A stretch of 15,416 nucleotides of DNA from JAFHCF01 sp048497495 (lineage in GTDB: Bacteria > Pseudomonadota > Alphaproteobacteria > Rhizobiales > Ancalomicrobiaceae): positions 1 to 15,416 of the forward strand of contig JAFHCF010000183.1 of the NCBI GenBank assembly GCA_048497495.1, in the 5' to 3' direction. Shown in pieces: positions 14,159 to 15,416 of the stretch (positions are counted from its first letter, which is position 1; each line of letters starts with the position of its first letter). The position numbers were made by a program, and so were the translations under genes. A model generated the notes under the pieces. That model was not told where the DNA came from, did no database searches, and worked only from the letters and a program-made list of their open reading frames with translations.

Positions 14159-15175
14159 TCACGCCGTCTCGCGCTTCAGCGGCCGGCTCATCAGGCGGTC
14201 GATGGCGCCGGCGACGTCGAGCTTCTCGCGGACGAGGTCGGCGATCGCCGCGGTGATCGGCAGCTCGACACCGTGCAGGGCGGCGAAGTCCACCGCCACG
14301 GCGGCGGTGTGGACGCCTTCGGCGAGCTTGGCGCCGTGCCGGGTCAGTTCGGCGATCGAACCGCCGGCGCCGATGGCGAGGCCGAGGGCGAAGTTGCGCG
14401 ACTGCGGCGAGGTGGCGGTGAGCACCAGATCGCCGAGGCCGGAGAGCCCCATCATGGTCTCGGCGTCGGCGCCGAGCGCCCGGCCGAGGCGGGTCAGTTC
14501 GGCGAAGCCGCGCGCCGTCAGCGCGGCCTGGGCGCTGGCCCCGAGGCCGCGGCCGACGACGATGCCGGAGGCGATGGCGAGCACGTTCTTGAGCGCCCCG
14601 CCGATCTGGACGCCGACGAGATCGCACGAGGCATAGGGGCGGAAGCTCGACGACGACAGGGCACGGGCGATTCTTCCGGCGACCGCGTCGTCGCGGGCGG
14701 CGACGGTGACGGCGGTCGGCAGCCTGCGGGCGACGTCGACGGCGAAGCTCGGGCCGGAGAGGACGGCGGGGACGACGTCCGGCATTTCGGCGGCGATGAC
14801 CTCGGTCATCATCGCATGGGTGCCGTGCTCGAGCCCCTTGGCGGCGGAGACCACCGGCACGCCCTTCGCCACCAGACCGGCGATCTCGCGGGCGACGGCG
14901 CGCGTCGCCTGGGCCGGGACGGCGAGAATCACCATGTCGGCGCCGGCGAGCGCGGCTGCGGCGTCGGTGGTGGCGAAGAGGCCGGGATCGAGGGCGATGT
15001 CGTCGAGGACGGCGGAATTGGTGCCGCGCTCGCCGATCTCGGCCACCGTCCCGGGATCGCGCGACCACAGGCGGACCGCGCGGCCGGCACGCGCCGCGAC
15101 CAGGGCGAGCGCCGTGCCCCAGGCGCCGGCGCCGATCACGGCGACGGTCGCGATGTCGGGCGTGTGATCGGTCAT
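14159..15175 (-). CDS. gpsA: Glycerol-3-phosphate dehydrogenase [NAD(P)+]
   Basis: A 338-aa cytoplasmic enzyme that reduces dihydroxyacetone phosphate to sn-glycerol 3-phosphate for phospholipid synthesis. The Rossmann motif GAGAWGTALA is at 15-24. LSGPSFA (139-145), GALKN with catalytic Lys196, GLSGLGDL (243-250) and SQSRN-type SPQSRNFALG (256-265) follow. Length matches the family. The ATG at 15175 overlaps the tsaD stop as ATGA, which fixes the start and implies translational coupling; an open frame beyond it belongs to tsaD in another frame. Confidence 0.97.
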   Translation of the reverse strand: MTDHTPDIATVAVIGAGAWGTALALVAARAGRAVRLWSRDPGTVAEIGERGTNSAVLDDIALDPGLFATTDAAAALAGADMVILAVPAQATRAVAREIAGLVAKGVPVVSAAKGLEHGTHAMMTEVIAAEMPDVVPAVLSGPSFAVDVARRLPTAVTVAARDDAVAGRIARALSSSSFRPYASCDLVGVQIGGALKNVLAIASGIVVGRGLGASAQAALTARGFAELTRLGRALGADAETMMGLSGLGDLVLTATSPQSRNFALGLAIGAGGSIAELTRHGAKLAEGVHTAAVAVDFAALHGVELPITAAIADLVREKLDVAGAIDRLMSRPLKRETA

Positions 15176-15416
15176 GCCTTGGCTCCCAGTTGGCCGGACC
15201 CGAGCTTCGGGGCGGCATCGGCGTCGAGTGGCCAGCGGGCGCGGGCCTGCGCGTCGAGACCGTCGACGAGGCCGGCGGCGAGACGTTCCGCGCCGGCCCA
15301 GGCGATCATCGCGCCATTGTCGGTGCACAATCTTCCAGGCGGCACGACGACGCGGGCGCCGGTCGCCTCGGCCGCCTCGCGCAGGGCGGCGGCGATGGCC
15401 TGGTTGGCGGCGACCC
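15172..15416 (-). CDS. tsaD: tRNA threonylcarbamoyladenosine synthase subunit TsaD (C-terminal part)
   Basis: The last 80 residues of TsaD, cut by the window edge. It reads VAANQAIAAALREA near the start and RLCTDNGAMIAWAGAERL further on, which is the conserved metal-binding C-terminal signature of TsaD. It transfers the threonylcarbamoyl group to A37 of ANN-decoding tRNAs together with TsaB and TsaE. Its TGA overlaps the gpsA ATG. The rest of the gene lies to the right of the window. Confidence 0.96.
   Translation of the reverse strand, partial: VAANQAIAAALREAAEATGARVVVPPGRLCTDNGAMIAWAGAERLAAGLVDGLDAQARARWPLDADAAPKLGSGQLGAKA

Noticed and set aside
1..15416. CRISPR array or cas genes
   Set aside because: No regularly spaced repeats and no Cas motifs were seen on either strand.

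Overview
The window looks like a chromosomal segment of a high-GC alphaproteobacterium, probably Hyphomicrobiales (Rhizobiales). The reasons are the codon composition, the gene run tsaD-gpsA-yciI-EVE protein-ETF-beta methyltransferase homologue, the LeuC, HtpG, IspA and L32 sequences, and an alphaproteobacterial-type palindromic repeat near 9903-9990. Genus cannot be read from the sequence alone.

Region 1-4311 is accessory. It opens with a perfect 82-bp palindrome that reaches the first base. Next come a serine resolvase (313-906, minus) with a 28-bp res-like dyad upstream, a gene-poor stretch, and an orphan UvrD/Rep-type helicase (1609-3540, minus) whose base composition is visibly lower in GC than the genes to the right (one sampled line 55 percent against 73 percent in leuC). 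A solitary IS6-type terminus lies near 3819-3832. The accessory stretch ends at the 3' end of a tRNA-Thr(CGT) gene (4312-4387, minus), a usual place for island integration. No integrase and no second copy of the tRNA end are visible, so an island is an inference.

Region 4388-9823 carries leuC (leucine synthesis), a D-lactate dehydrogenase (ldhA), a convergent mazE-like/mazF toxin-antitoxin pair with a perfect 14-bp palindrome before it, and htpG, which has a good match to a heat-shock sigma-32 promoter and ends at a strong intrinsic terminator.

Region 9824-12170 carries a palindromic intergenic repeat, ispA (farnesyl diphosphate synthase, minus), rpmF (ribosomal protein L32, plus, with promoter and terminator) and a small four-helix membrane protein.

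Region 12171-15416 is on the minus strand. It holds a small conserved hypothetical gene and a tight cluster read from right to left: tsaD (3' part only), gpsA, yciI-like, EVE-domain protein and ETF-beta-methyltransferase-like gene. Stop/start overlaps of 4 nt (ATGA, GTGA) suggest co-transcription and coupled translation.

No convincing new multi-gene system is visible. The parts most worth checking are the terminal palindrome, the resolvase with its dyad, and the orphan helicase between the resolvase and the tRNA.
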